A DNA stretch of 64,000 nt from Lachnospiraceae bacterium. Its GTDB lineage: Bacteria; Bacillota; Clostridia; Lachnospirales; Lachnospiraceae. The position numbers and the translations under genes are program-made. Positions 9,055-18,170 of the stretch are shown piece by piece (position 1 is the first letter of the stretch; each line of letters opens with the position of its first letter). Below the pieces are notes generated by a model that was not told the origin of the DNA, made no database searches, and was given only the letters and a program-made list of their open reading frames with translations. The DNA lies in NCBI GenBank assembly GCA_029219245.1, contig JAQXTA010000008.1, forward strand, positions 30,004 to 94,003. Direction: 5' to 3'.

Positions 9055-10014
9055 TTATGCTTCATTTTCCTGTTGTTCTTCCTCATTCCTGACATCAAAA
9101 AGAGCATTCACAAACTGATCTGCATCAAATTTCTGTAAGTCCTCTATGGTTTCTCCTACACCGATATATTTTACCGGGATTTGCAATTCGGACTGAATTG
9201 CTACCGCGATACCACCTTTGGCTGTTCCGTCCATCTTCGTTAAAATAATGCCGGTCAAATCTGCAACTTCCCCAAATTCTTTTGCCTGCTGCAGAGCATT
9301 TTGTCCGGTAGTACCATCCAATACGACCAGATTTTCTCTGTGGGCATTAGGGAATTCCTTGTCGATAATACGATTTATCTTTTTCAGTTCCTCCATAAGA
9401 TTTTTCTTGTTATGAAGTCTTCCCGCCGTATCACACAAAAGCACATCTACATTTCTTGCCTTTGCTGCGGCAACTGCGTCAAAAATTACGCTTGCCGGAT
9501 CAGAGCCTTCTTTACCGCTTATAATATCAACACCCGCCCGGTTCGCCCATTCGGTCAGCTGTTCTCCCGCCGCTGCCCGGAATGTATCAGCAGCCGCAAG
9601 AAGCACCTTTCTTCCCTGTGCTTTTAATTTTCCTGCCAGCTTGCCGACAGATGTGGTCTTTCCCACACCATTGACACCGATAACAAGCACAATCGACTGC
9701 TCATGTTCAAATTCATAAGCGGTTTCCCCTACCTGCATCTGTTCCTTGATGTTCTGGATCAGAAATTCCTTGCAGGCAGAAGGTTCTTTGATATGGTTTT
9801 CCTTTACCTGTTTACGTAGTTTATCCAGAATCTCTCCGGTAGCGTTTACACCGATATCTCCCATAATCAGAATTTCTTCCAGTTCTTCATAGAATTCTTC
9901 ATCAATCGCAGAAAAACCACTGAAAATAGAATCAATTCCATGTACAATATTATTTCTTGTTTTCGTAAGACCTGCTTTTAATCTGCTGAAAAAACCTTTT
10001 TTTTCTTCACTCAT
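9055..10014 (-). CDS. ftsY: Signal recognition particle receptor FtsY
   Basis: SRP GTPase of about 319 residues with an N domain (about 1-95) and a G domain. GTPase motifs are clear: [15 protein letters not shown] (P-loop), [20 protein letters not shown] and [10 protein letters not shown]. It receives the SRP-ribosome complex at the membrane for co-translational insertion. The acidic A domain of the E. coli protein is missing, as in most Gram-positives. The listed first codon is a TTG; the next codon, ATG at 10014, overlaps the smc stop by one base (TGATG) and is the better start. The smc-ftsY order is highly conserved in Firmicutes. Confidence 0.96.
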   Translation of the reverse strand: MSEEKKGFFSRLKAGLTKTRNNIVHGIDSIFSGFSAIDEEFYEELEEILIMGDIGVNATGEILDKLRKQVKENHIKEPSACKEFLIQNIKEQMQVGETAYEFEHEQSIVLVIGVNGVGKTTSVGKLAGKLKAQGRKVLLAAADTFRAAAGEQLTEWANRAGVDIISGKEGSDPASVIFDAVAAAKARNVDVLLCDTAGRLHNKKNLMEELKKINRIIDKEFPNAHRENLVVLDGTTGQNALQQAKEFGEVADLTGIILTKMDGTAKGGIAVAIQSELQIPVKYIGVGETIEDLQKFDADQFVNALFDVRNEEEQQENEA

Positions 10015-13000
10015 CAATCATCCAAATCCTTATCAATCAAATTAACACTTACCAACGTAGAAACACCCTTCTCCTGCATCGTAATACCATACAGTCTGTC
10101 TGCCTTTTCCATGGTACCGCGCCTATGGGTAATGACAATGAACTGTGTGTTCTTCGTCAGTTTATGTAAATATTTTGCAAAACGGGCCACATTGTTCTCA
10201 TCCAGAGCTGCCTCAATCTCGTCTAAAAGACAGAACGGCGATGGCTTTAAGTTCTGAATCGCAAACAGTAAACAAATCGCTGTTAATGACTTTTCTCCAC
10301 CGGACATCTGCATCATATTGACCAGTTTCTTTCCGGGTGGCTGTGCAATAATACGGATACCTGCCTCTAAAACATCTTCGTCCTCTATCAGCTCTAACGT
10401 TCCTTTACCACCACCGAACAATTCCTTGAATACTTTATCAAACTCCCTGTTAATCTGGGCAAATTTTTCATTAAACTGTTTACGCATGGAAGTATCCAGT
10501 TCTTCAATAATACCCATCAGCGTCTTTTCTGCTTCTACCAGGTCATCATGCTGCGTCTTTAAGAAAGTATACCGCTCCATCAGATTCTTATAATCTTCGA
10601 TTGCATTTACATTGACATCGCCCAGCTTTCGGATGGCATCCTTCAAACCGGAAATTTCTTTCTTCATACCGGGTAAATCCGTCATTTCCTCATCCCGCAT
10701 GGAAGAAGCATCCGATAAAGTAATTTCATATTCATCCCACATATAGTTAATCTGAGACTCAATGGATTCCTCCAGCTTCTCTTTCTGACTGTTCAGACGA
10801 TACACTTCTTTATCTAACGCATTCATGCGCTCGGACAGTTCTTCTCTTGTAGCAAAGAAATTTTTCTGTTTTGCAGACAATTCTTCTTTCGCTGCAATGT
10901 CTTCTTTGAGTTTGATTTCTGTATCAGACTGTGTTGTATGGGATGCAAGAATGGTTTTCTCTATCTCGATAATATTCTCCTTCTTGCGCTCTACTTCTTC
11001 CTTACTTAAGTTCAGTCCATCCTTTACTTCCTGTAATTCCCGCTCATGACGTTCCATCTCACCCAGAATACGATCAACATTCTGCTTATGAAATTCCTCG
11101 GTCTGACGCATTTTTTCTACTTCAACATCCCATTCCGATACCTTGGCTGCCTGCTCGGACTCCTCGCTGCGCAGGTCTTCCAGCCTGCTCTGGAACTGTG
11201 CAATCTGCACCTCCACATTTTTTTCTAATTGTTCAGAATCTTCCAATTCTCTTACAATCTCATCCTTACCGACTTGGATTTCTTTAATCTGTGTTTCAAT
11301 TTCCTGTTCTTCGTTCTTTAACTCTCCGAAGCCTTCTGTTGTTTCATCTTTTCGCTCTTTCGCCTGAATAACATTCAATCTGGCCGTATTCTGCTCAATA
11401 AACTTTCGCTGCAGTTGCCCTTTGACATCCTCAACCTCAAGGCGAAGCTTATTTCGATTCGCTTTGGTATCCTCAATATCCTGTAAGAGATTATCGATAT
11501 CAACAACGTACTGCTTTACCTTTTTCTCCAGTTCTTCCATTTCACGCCGACGGCCAAGTAAGTTGCTGTTGTTCTTAAAAGCACCACCACTGATGGCACC
11601 TCCCGGAACAAGAAGTTCACCTTCTATAGTAACCATCCTGATACCATAGTCAAATTTACGGGCAATTTTTACCGCATTGTCTACGTTATCCACTACCATA
11701 ATTCTTCCCAACATGGCTTTGGCAACATTCTTATATTTCTTATCAATCTTAACCAGTTCATCTGCCATACCGATAACACCCTTTTCCTTGAGTGCTTCCG
11801 GATTCTTAAATTCCTGTGGTTTCGTAATACTGGTAAGAGGCAGGAAGGTAGCTCGTCCGGCTTTTGCCTTTTTTAAATAAGCAATCATATTCTTAGCAGT
11901 TTCTTCATCTTCCGTAACAATATTCTGAATGTTACCGCCAAGTGCTGTTTCAATTGCAGTTTCATATCTGGCATCTACCTGGATAATATCCGCTACAACA
12001 CCGATAATGCCCTTTTCTTTGGATTTCTGTTCCATAACCGCTTTGACCGATCCACCATATCCTTCATACCGTTCGGTCAGGTTGGACAGCGCATCCAGTT
12101 TGGATCTCTCCTGATGGTATAATACTTGTGTGTCCCGAAGCTTCTGGTCTTTATTCGTCAGTGTTTCTCGCATTTCCACCAGCTTTTCTTCTAACACCTC
12201 CTGCTTGTCATGCAGCTCGCGAATCACTACATTTACTTTTTCAAATTCTTCTTCCAGAGTCTTAATATTCTCCACCTGTGCTGCTTCATCGGATTTCGCA
12301 CGAAGCAGGCGGGAATTTAACTCCGCTTTCCGAATCTGAATCTGTTCTAACATCGTATCATAGCGTCCCATCTTGGATTTGATGGTTGCCCGGTTATTTA
12401 ACGCATCAATAATGGTATTCTTTCCACTTTCAATGTTATTATTTAATTCTTCAATTTTACCCTGTACACTTTCCAACAGCGTTCTTGCTTCATCTCTTAC
12501 GTGCTCCAACGCTGTTAATTTTTCATCGATTTCTTTCTTTTCCTGTAAAATTCCATCTTTTTCCTGTGCCTTTTCATCAATCGATGCCTGGATGGTTTTG
12601 ATGCGATTCTGTAGATGTTCTTCATTGCCCTGTGCGGAATTAATCTGTTCTTTTAAAACATTGATTTCTCCTTCCAGTTTGGAACGCATCACACCGGTGT
12701 CTGTCAAGGTGGAACGAGCCTGGTCAATTGCCTGATCCAGCATCTCAATACGACTTTCTATTTGTTCATATTCTTCCTTGATATTTTCATACTTCTTGGT
12801 AGTATCTTCCAAATCACCACCGGCAATATGGAGTTTGCCATCCACTGCATCAAGCTGTTCTTTGATACGAACATTCTCCAAAAGGAAAACATTGACATCA
12901 AGTGTCTTCAACTCTTCTTTTTTCTTCAAATAAATTTTGGCTTTTTCAGATTGTTTCTCCAATGGTCCAATCTGTTTTTCGAGTTCTGACAGAATATCGT

Positions 13001-13574
13001 TTACACGAACCAGATTCTGCTTTTCATCCTCCAGCTTTTTCTGTGCCGCATATTTTCTTCGTTTAAACTTTACAATACCGGCCGCTTCGTCAAAAAGCTC
13101 CCTTCTCTCTTCCGGTTTACCGCTCAAAATTTTATCAATCTGTCCCTGCCCAATAATGGAATAACCTTCTTTACCGATACCGGTATCATAAAAGAGCTCA
13201 TTCACATCCTTTAAACGGCATATGGTACCGTTAATCATATATTCGCTTTCACCGGAACGGTACAATCTTCTGGACACCGTTACCTCATCATAGTCAATGG
13301 CCAACTGATGATCGGAGTTGTCCAGAGTAATTGCCACATAAGCATAACCAAGCGGCTTACGAAGCTCCGTACCGGAAAAAATGACATCCTGCATGGAAGC
13401 ACCGCGAAGCTGTTTAATGCGTTGTTCCCCGAGTACCCATCTGACTGCATCAGCAACATTACTTTTTCCACTGCCATTTGGTCCTACAATACCCGTAATA
13501 CCATTATGAAACTTAAATACAATTTTATTTGCAAAAGACTTAAATCCCTGTACTTCAATACTTTTTAAATACAT
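10014..13574 (-). CDS. smc: Chromosome partition protein Smc
   Basis: This is a full-length 1186-residue SMC ATPase. The Walker A is at about 31-39 (GPNGSGKSN). Two long coiled coils flank a hinge at about 500-650, with glycine-rich motifs such as GGAISGGAF. The C-terminal head has the signature MSGGEKSLTAI and Walker B CLLDEIEAALDENN. It forms the condensin core with ScpA and ScpB (not in this window) and organises the chromosome for segregation. It lies between rnc and ftsY in the order usual for Firmicutes. The coiled coil produces many antisense shadow ORFs in the track; none is convincing. Confidence 0.98.
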   Translation of the reverse strand: MYLKSIEVQGFKSFANKIVFKFHNGITGIVGPNGSGKSNVADAVRWVLGEQRIKQLRGASMQDVIFSGTELRKPLGYAYVAITLDNSDHQLAIDYDEVTVSRRLYRSGESEYMINGTICRLKDVNELFYDTGIGKEGYSIIGQGQIDKILSGKPEERRELFDEAAGIVKFKRRKYAAQKKLEDEKQNLVRVNDILSELEKQIGPLEKQSEKAKIYLKKKEELKTLDVNVFLLENVRIKEQLDAVDGKLHIAGGDLEDTTKKYENIKEEYEQIESRIEMLDQAIDQARSTLTDTGVMRSKLEGEINVLKEQINSAQGNEEHLQNRIKTIQASIDEKAQEKDGILQEKKEIDEKLTALEHVRDEARTLLESVQGKIEELNNNIESGKNTIIDALNNRATIKSKMGRYDTMLEQIQIRKAELNSRLLRAKSDEAAQVENIKTLEEEFEKVNVVIRELHDKQEVLEEKLVEMRETLTNKDQKLRDTQVLYHQERSKLDALSNLTERYEGYGGSVKAVMEQKSKEKGIIGVVADIIQVDARYETAIETALGGNIQNIVTEDEETAKNMIAYLKKAKAGRATFLPLTSITKPQEFKNPEALKEKGVIGMADELVKIDKKYKNVAKAMLGRIMVVDNVDNAVKIARKFDYGIRMVTIEGELLVPGGAISGGAFKNNSNLLGRRREMEELEKKVKQYVVDIDNLLQDIEDTKANRNKLRLEVEDVKGQLQRKFIEQNTARLNVIQAKERKDETTEGFGELKNEEQEIETQIKEIQVGKDEIVRELEDSEQLEKNVEVQIAQFQSRLEDLRSEESEQAAKVSEWDVEVEKMRQTEEFHKQNVDRILGEMERHERELQEVKDGLNLSKEEVERKKENIIEIEKTILASHTTQSDTEIKLKEDIAAKEELSAKQKNFFATREELSERMNALDKEVYRLNSQKEKLEESIESQINYMWDEYEITLSDASSMRDEEMTDLPGMKKEISGLKDAIRKLGDVNVNAIEDYKNLMERYTFLKTQHDDLVEAEKTLMGIIEELDTSMRKQFNEKFAQINREFDKVFKELFGGGKGTLELIEDEDVLEAGIRIIAQPPGKKLVNMMQMSGGEKSLTAICLLFAIQNLKPSPFCLLDEIEAALDENNVARFAKYLHKLTKNTQFIVITHRRGTMEKADRLYGITMQEKGVSTLVSVNLIDKDLDD

Positions 13575-13610
13575 ACCTACCTCACATCTATCTGTATAAC
13601 AGACGATTTT

Positions 13611-14297
13611 CTAATTGAACACCGCAAGTAACGCCTCATAGGCGGCCTGCTGTTCTGCCGATTTCTTCGTTCTGCCTGAACCGGTCCCGATTTTTTTCTC
13701 ATCAATTCTTGCCTCAACTACAAAAATCTTGTCATGGTCAGGGCCTTCCTCCCGAATCAATTCATAATGGAGCATTCCTCTTCCCTGCTGCTGCACCCGT
13801 TCCTGCAAAATGGTTTTGGCATCATAGAACAGCTGTTTATGTTCCAAATCAGACAAAATAAATTTATAAATATGCGCTGCGGCCTGTTCCATACCGCTGT
13901 CCAGATAAATGGCACCAATGACAGCCTCCATCACATCGGATACAATGGAATCCTTCTTTCTGCCACCCGTCATCTCTTCTCCCTTGCCAAGCAGAATATA
14001 TTCCTCCAGTCCAAACTCTCTTGCACAAAAAGCAAGCGCCGGCTCGCATACCATGGAAGCACGCAGCTTTGTAAGCTGTCCCTCCGGCATCTGTTTATGT
14101 TCCCGGAACAGGAAATCGCTGGAAACCAGTTCCAGCACCGCATCCCCTAAAAATTCCAACCGTTCATAGTCCTCGAACTTGTTGATTTTCTGCTCATTTG
14201 CAAAAGAACTATGCGTCAGGGCCTGTTTTAACAGCTTTTTGTTCTGAAAACAATATCCTATTTTATTTTCCAGTTCCTCCAGGGATTTCTGCATCAT
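13611..14297 (-). CDS. rnc: Ribonuclease III
   Basis: The protein of about 228 residues has an N-terminal RNase III domain with the signature ERLEFLGDAVLEL and a second acidic site in SDVMEAVIGAIYLDSG. A C-terminal double-stranded-RNA-binding domain follows (YELIREEGPDHDKIFVVEARID...KKSAEQQAAYEALL). It processes rRNA precursors and structured mRNAs. The track starts at TTG 14300; the next codon is ATG 14297, and AAAGGAAA lies a suitable distance upstream. It is separated from acpP by a terminator-like hairpin and followed by smc after 36 bases. Confidence 0.96.
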   Translation of the reverse strand: MMQKSLEELENKIGYCFQNKKLLKQALTHSSFANEQKINKFEDYERLEFLGDAVLELVSSDFLFREHKQMPEGQLTKLRASMVCEPALAFCAREFGLEEYILLGKGEEMTGGRKKDSIVSDVMEAVIGAIYLDSGMEQAAAHIYKFILSDLEHKQLFYDAKTILQERVQQQGRGMLHYELIREEGPDHDKIFVVEARIDEKKIGTGSGRTKKSAEQQAAYEALLAVFN

Positions 14298-14341
14298 CAA
14301 GCTTTCCTTTCCGGATTTATTCCATATATTTTATTTACTTC

Positions 14342-14372
14342 AAAAAAAGCCCTTCTTCGGAAAGGGCTTTTC
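14342..14372 (-). terminator. Terminator or attenuator between acpP and rnc
   Basis: Minus-strand hairpin AAAAGCCCTT - TCCGAAG - AAGGGCTTTT running into a run of T. It would let acpP be expressed far above rnc-smc-ftsY. Confidence 0.8.
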
Positions 14373-14384
14373 TTACAGTTCCAA

Positions 14385-14615
14385 CTATTCCATCGAATCT
14401 TTAATTAAATTAACAGCTTCCTCCACTGTTCTAATATTTTCCACTTTCTCGGCAGGAATTACAATATCAAACTCTTCCTCTATCCCCATAACAATTTGAA
14501 AAACATCCAAAGAATCTGCTCCCAAATCCTCCATAAAAGTCGTTTCCATTGTAATTTCTTCCGGATCTACATTTAAAATCTGTGCAATGACTTGTTTTAA
14601 TTTTTCAAATTCCAT
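14385..14615 (-). CDS. acpP: Acyl carrier protein
   Basis: The 76-residue acidic protein has the phosphopantetheine attachment motif GADSLDVFQI, with the modified Ser at about 36. It carries growing acyl chains in type II fatty acid synthesis and also donates acyl groups to PlsX. The gene follows plsX, a conserved arrangement, and is followed by a strong hairpin terminator, consistent with high and separate expression. Length and four-helix pattern are typical. Confidence 0.97.
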   Translation of the reverse strand: MEFEKLKQVIAQILNVDPEEITMETTFMEDLGADSLDVFQIVMGIEEEFDIVIPAEKVENIRTVEEAVNLIKDSME

Positions 14616-14671
14616 AACAACAGCCAGCCTTCCCGATTCTCTTTATCCCTTAAATAGTTTTCTGTCGAATC

Positions 14672-15703
14672 TTATTGTTCTTCTGTGCTTAACTTATCCT
14701 GCTCAGTAATCTTCTCTCTGATTTTTTCATTAATTTTCTGTTCTTTAAACGTTACACATTGTAAAATAGAGTTCTTAATCTCATTCGCTTTGGAACTTCC
14801 ATGTGTTTTAACAACAAGACCATTCAGACCAAGCATTGGTGCACCACCATACTGTTCTAAATCAAAAGCCTTCAGAGTCTGTTTTAATGCCGGTTTTACC
14901 AAAAGAGCGCCAATCTTGCTACGAAGGGAAGTCATCATTCCTTCTTTGACTTTCTTAATCAGAGACAAACCAACACCTTCATACATTTTCAGAATAACAT
15001 TACCGACAAATGCCTCACATACAACAACATCTGCCATACCGGCCGGTATATCTCTTGCCTCAATGCTGCCGATAAAGTTGATATCCGGACAATTTTTCAA
15101 AAGAGGAAACGTTTCTTTTACAAGAGCATTTCCTTTTTCTTCCTCAGCACCATTGTTCACAATAGCAACCTTTGGATTTTTAATACCCATGACATTTTCC
15201 ATATAGATAGAACCCATCTTGGCAAACTGTACCAGGTGAGATGGCCTTGCATCCACATTCGCGCCACAATCTACCAGAAGCGCACAACCATTCTCCGTCG
15301 GAATAAGCGGTGCAAGCGGTGGTCTTTCAACACCTTTGATTCTTCCGACAATAACCTGTCCACCTACTAAAGTAGCACCGGTACTTCCTGCCGATACATA
15401 CGCATCACAGGTTCCATCTTTTACCAGATTCAATGCTTTTACCAGGGAAGAATCCTTTTTCTTACGAATTGCCATGACCGGAGGTTCTGCAGTTTCAATA
15501 ATTTCTTCTGCATGTACAAGTTCAAGCTGTTTCGTATCGTATGTATATCCGGCAAGTTCTGCTTTCATTACATCTTCTTTTCCTACCAGATAAACCTTCA
15601 CTCTTTGATTTTCATTAATTGCATCTACTGCACCCTTAATAATCTCCTTCGGTGCATTATCTCCACCCATTGCATCCACTGCTACATTTATATATTCTCC
15701 CAT
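14672..15703 (-). CDS. plsX: Phosphate acyltransferase PlsX
   Basis: The 343-residue protein matches PlsX throughout: VAVDAMGGDNAPKEI at the N-terminus, VSAGSTGATLVGG in the middle and GLNGLVVKTHGSS near the C-terminus. It makes acyl-phosphate from acyl-ACP for PlsY, the first step of phosphatidic acid synthesis in most Gram-positives. It has its own sigma-A promoter and a GGAGG ribosome site. It is followed by acpP. No operator of the FapR type was recognised. Confidence 0.97.
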   Translation of the reverse strand: MGEYINVAVDAMGGDNAPKEIIKGAVDAINENQRVKVYLVGKEDVMKAELAGYTYDTKQLELVHAEEIIETAEPPVMAIRKKKDSSLVKALNLVKDGTCDAYVSAGSTGATLVGGQVIVGRIKGVERPPLAPLIPTENGCALLVDCGANVDARPSHLVQFAKMGSIYMENVMGIKNPKVAIVNNGAEEEKGNALVKETFPLLKNCPDINFIGSIEARDIPAGMADVVVCEAFVGNVILKMYEGVGLSLIKKVKEGMMTSLRSKIGALLVKPALKQTLKAFDLEQYGGAPMLGLNGLVVKTHGSSKANEIKNSILQCVTFKEQKINEKIREKITEQDKLSTEEQ

Positions 15704-15729
15704 ATCTTACCTCCTAAGCATCTTATACT

Positions 15730-15758
15730 AATATACTAGACCATCATGTAAAAATCAA
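15730..15758 (-). promoter_or_regulatory. Sigma-A promoter of plsX-acpP
   Basis: On the minus strand TTGATT and TATATT are 17 bases apart, about 27 bases before the plsX start. Confidence 0.7.
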
Positions 15759-15767
15759 GTTATTAGG

Positions 15768-15801
15768 CAAAAAAAGTCCCTGTTGGCAATGCCAACAGGG
15801 A
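15768..15801 (-). terminator. Rho-independent terminator after rpmF
   Basis: Perfect 10-base stem CCCTGTTGGC / GCCAACAGGG with a three-base loop, followed by CTTTTTTTG on the minus strand. It separates yceD-rpmF from plsX, which has its own promoter just downstream. Confidence 0.88.
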
Positions 15802-15808
15802 TTATGGA

Positions 15809-15988
15809 TTAGTTAACTGCGATAATTTCTTTTTTGTTGTATGTTCCACATTTCTTACATACTCTGTGTGGTACCATTAAAGCACCGCATTTGCTACATT
15901 TTACTAATGTAGGAGCAGTCATTTTCCAATTTGCTCTTCTCTTATCTCTTCTACCTTTAGAAGATTTGTTCTTAGGACAAATAGACAT
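15809..15988 (-). CDS. rpmF: 50S ribosomal protein L32
   Basis: This 59-residue gene is too short for the ORF track. Translating from ATG 15988 gives MSICPKNKSSKGRRDKRRANWKM... and ends ...KKEIIAVN. The N-terminal Ser/Lys/Arg-rich segment and the central CSKCG...CKKCG zinc-ribbon cysteines identify L32 in its zinc-binding form. It starts two bases after the stop of the DUF177 gene, the nearly universal yceD-rpmF pairing, and is followed by a strong terminator. Confidence 0.97.
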   Translation of the reverse strand: MSICPKNKSSKGRRDKRRANWKMTAPTLVKCSKCGALMVPHRVCKKCGTYNKKEIIAVN

Positions 15989-15990
15989 CG

Positions 15991-16515
15991 TTACACCTCC
16001 TTATTCGCGTTAAAGATATCTTTTATCACTGCCATCCGGGGATCAGGAACAAATGTATCACAGGAACATGCTCCCGTATTCAGGTCCTTGCCGCACTGTC
16101 TGCAAATTCCTTTGCAGTCCGGCTTGCACAATACCTTCATAGGCCAGTTGATTATGATTTCATTGATCAGTAAGTCATCTACATTCAATTGATAACCATC
16201 CATAAAACTCTGGTCATCTGCTTCCTCTGACATACCTATAACATCCGGTGCATAAACTTCTCTTGAAAAGTCTAATACGATTTTCTTCTGTACAGGCTTT
16301 AAACATCTGTCACAATTCATGGCCAATGTAACTTCTGCCTGTCCATCAATCCTTGCTTTTCCTTTGCCAAGAGCTTTAAAAGTAAATACAATGGGTGACT
16401 TTCCGACAAGTTCATATTGCTCCCTGCCCGTCGAAACGGTTTTTAACTGCGTTTCTACCTGCATGGTTACCACTTTGTCCTCAGATGTAAAAACATCCGT
16501 CAAATTCACAAACAT
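15991..16515 (-). CDS. DUF177 / YceD family protein
   Basis: The 174-residue protein has the DUF177 pattern: an N-terminal beta-rich part, CDRCL in the middle, and the C-terminal cysteine cluster CKPDCKGICRQCGKDLN, probably a zinc site. The family is nearly always encoded directly before rpmF and is linked to 23S rRNA accumulation in bacteria and plants. Here it is coupled to rpmF by a two-base gap. A promoter with perfect consensus boxes lies upstream. The name yceD is used for the E. coli homologue; I leave the symbol blank. Confidence 0.93.
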   Translation of the reverse strand: MFVNLTDVFTSEDKVVTMQVETQLKTVSTGREQYELVGKSPIVFTFKALGKGKARIDGQAEVTLAMNCDRCLKPVQKKIVLDFSREVYAPDVIGMSEEADDQSFMDGYQLNVDDLLINEIIINWPMKVLCKPDCKGICRQCGKDLNTGACSCDTFVPDPRMAVIKDIFNANKEV

Positions 16516-16541
16516 AGTTGACTCCTATCCACACTTAGATT

Positions 16542-16570
16542 ATTATACATAGGGCATTTGGGTTTGTCAA
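16542..16570 (-). promoter_or_regulatory. Consensus sigma-A promoter of yceD-rpmF
   Basis: On the minus strand TTGACA and TATAAT are both perfect and 17 bases apart. It lies just downstream of the accessory block, so rpmF expression does not depend on that block. Confidence 0.9.
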
Positions 16571-16584
16571 CCAATTTTTTATAC

Positions 16585-17016
16585 CTACAGGTCTTTTTTC
16601 TGGTATTCCTTCAACTGCTCATTTAGCTGCCTGGATGTTTTCCTGCCATTATTCCACATCACAAAGGATACAACAACAAATATAATGGCAATCAGCACTA
16701 TCATGCAAAAAACCATTTTCAGATTTCCGATAAAAAACCAGTCAAAGTAATAGCCACATTCCAAAACGATTAGATTGATATACAGATAATGCAATATCAT
16801 CCGAATACACATTTGCTTCTTAGAAAGTTCTTTATTTACAGGATAAAGCAGATTCCCGAATACACAGACCAAAGAGATTCCAAGTATCTGCCACAGTAAA
16901 TTTATAGAAACATAGGTGTCTGGTTTAAAAACAGTCAGAAAGAAAGCTGTTGCAAAAACAACTCCCGTCGTCACATATGAAAAAGTATATAGCATTTCTT
17001 TTATTTTTTCCCACAT
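16585..17016 (-). CDS. DUF3021 family membrane protein
   Basis: The 143-residue protein has four predicted membrane segments (starting TFSYVTTGVVFATAFFLTVF and LLWQILGISLVCVFGNLLY) and a charged C-terminal tail. Size, topology and position directly after a LytTR regulator match DUF3021, a family found mainly beside LytTR proteins in Firmicutes. Such partners are thought to control the DNA-binding protein from the membrane, but a mechanism cannot be read from sequence. It follows the regulator after 24 bases and ends 70 bases before yceD. Confidence 0.85.
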   Translation of the reverse strand: MWEKIKEMLYTFSYVTTGVVFATAFFLTVFKPDTYVSINLLWQILGISLVCVFGNLLYPVNKELSKKQMCIRMILHYLYINLIVLECGYYFDWFFIGNLKMVFCMIVLIAIIFVVVSFVMWNNGRKTSRQLNEQLKEYQKKDL

Positions 17017-17040
17017 GATTATTTGCTGCCATCCTTTCTG

Positions 17041-17478
17041 CTATATGCCAAGCTTCGCTTTTAAAAGCGGCACATACTGTCGGGAAATAATAACTCGTTC
17101 TCCATTTTTCATAAGTGCCTCAAATCTGCCGTTGAAGCTGGGGCTGAAGCTTTTGACCTTCGCCAGATTTAAAATAACAGATTTGGAAACCCTGAAAAAA
17201 TCCGTTCCGGCGAACTGTTTCTCGATTTCGTATAATTTTAACTTTGTTTCATACACATTCTGATTCAGATAAAGAAAAACCTTATTGTCGACCGCCTCAA
17301 AATAATAAACTTCCTGTGGATTAATCTGCATAATTTTATCTTCGTTTCTGACCGCCAGCTTCTCCTGTTTCATTTTTAAGGCATTGATAAGCTGCATAAC
17401 AGACTCATCCACGCTTCTGCACCGGATAATAATCTGTTCTTCTTCCTCTGCATCAATATCTTCAATAATAATTTTCAT
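17041..17478 (-). CDS. LytTR-domain DNA-binding regulator (no receiver domain)
   Basis: The 145-residue protein has a short N-terminal region (about 1-40) and a LytTR domain: IMQINPQEVYYFEAVDNKVFLYL, KLYEIEKQF and FFRVSKSVILNLAKVKSFSPSFNGRFEALMKNGERVIISRQY. There is no phosphoreceiver domain, so control is presumably through the DUF3021 partner encoded next. LytTR proteins bind direct repeats of about nine bases spaced by two helical turns. A candidate (CAAGTTG twice, 21 bases apart) lies upstream of the ABC-2 genes at 21.8 kb. The start follows GAGGGG. Confidence 0.9.
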   Translation of the reverse strand: MKIIIEDIDAEEEEQIIIRCRSVDESVMQLINALKMKQEKLAVRNEDKIMQINPQEVYYFEAVDNKVFLYLNQNVYETKLKLYEIEKQFAGTDFFRVSKSVILNLAKVKSFSPSFNGRFEALMKNGERVIISRQYVPLLKAKLGI

Positions 17479-17501
17479 ATTCCCCTCAAGCTCAGAATCG
17501 T

Positions 17502-18080
17502 TTAGTCAACCGCACACTGTATTTTATAGGCTTCAATCTCCTTTTGCAATTCTGCTATCTGCTTATCCAATTCCTCATTTTCTGCTGTCAGCTCCTCAAT
17601 ACGTTTTTCTGCCTCGGCATCCTCAATTTCCTCTATATCAGCCGTTTCCGGCACAGTTTCCATAGCTGCTGCATCTGCATTTTCCACAGTACCATCCATT
17701 TCTTCCACTGTTTGATCCTGTTCATCCGTTTTCGCAGAATTATCCAGTATTTCCGTACTCTTTGATGCCTCTACCAAATCATCTAATATATTACTATCAG
17801 AAAATCCCTGAGCTGAATATGCAAGCACCTGCTGTTCATAATAAACATATTCTTTTTCCAATGCTTTTTTCTGTTCCTGTAACGAAAGATTTTCCGTTGC
17901 CAATTTTCTATACTGCTCCTGAACCTCAGATACCTCTTCCCTTTCTTCCGGATTGTTTGTCATCTGTATTTCACTCACATTTCCCGTATCAACGGCTTCC
18001 TGTCCTTCCTTGTTTCCACAGCCGGTAAAGAAAAGACAGCCTGCCAAAAATAATTTCATAATCATTTGTCTTTTTCGCAT
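17502..18080 (-). CDS. Coiled-coil lipoprotein of unknown function
   Basis: The gene encodes a lipoprotein with signal MRKRQMIMKLFLAGCLFFTGC and lipobox FTGC. The mature part of about 170 residues is rich in Glu and Gln and contains two coiled-coil stretches (VQEQYRKLATENLSLQEQKKALEKEY and AEKRIEELTAENEELDKQIAELQKEIEAY). The start is uncertain. The track begins at 18110 inside a CATGA repeat; ATG 18080 is used here because it opens a normal signal peptide. A TTG two codons earlier has better spacing to AAAGG. No family is recognised. It lies 23 bases before the LytTR gene and is probably co-transcribed with it. Confidence 0.7.
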   Translation of the reverse strand: MRKRQMIMKLFLAGCLFFTGCGNKEGQEAVDTGNVSEIQMTNNPEEREEVSEVQEQYRKLATENLSLQEQKKALEKEYVYYEQQVLAYSAQGFSDSNILDDLVEASKSTEILDNSAKTDEQDQTVEEMDGTVENADAAAMETVPETADIEEIEDAEAEKRIEELTAENEELDKQIAELQKEIEAYKIQCAVD

Positions 18081-18101
18081 TATCAAAACCATACCTTTCT
18101 T

Positions 18102-18121
18102 ACATGTCATGTCATGTCATT
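18102..18121 (-). repeat. Pentanucleotide repeat before the coiled-coil lipoprotein gene
   Basis: On the minus strand ATGAC occurs three times in a row followed by ATGTA, giving four ATG codons at five-base steps, each soon followed by TGA or TAA, just upstream of the AAAGG ribosome site. Confidence 0.7.
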
Positions 18122-18170
18122 CCATTTCGTTTCAGTCAGACTTTCTGCATTCTATGTCCATCTGCCAATC

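Noticed and set aside
9301-9627. Antisense ORFs in ftsY and smc
   Set aside because: Many plus-strand ORFs oppose the smc and ftsY genes; all are shadows of coiled-coil or GTPase codons and lack ribosome sites.
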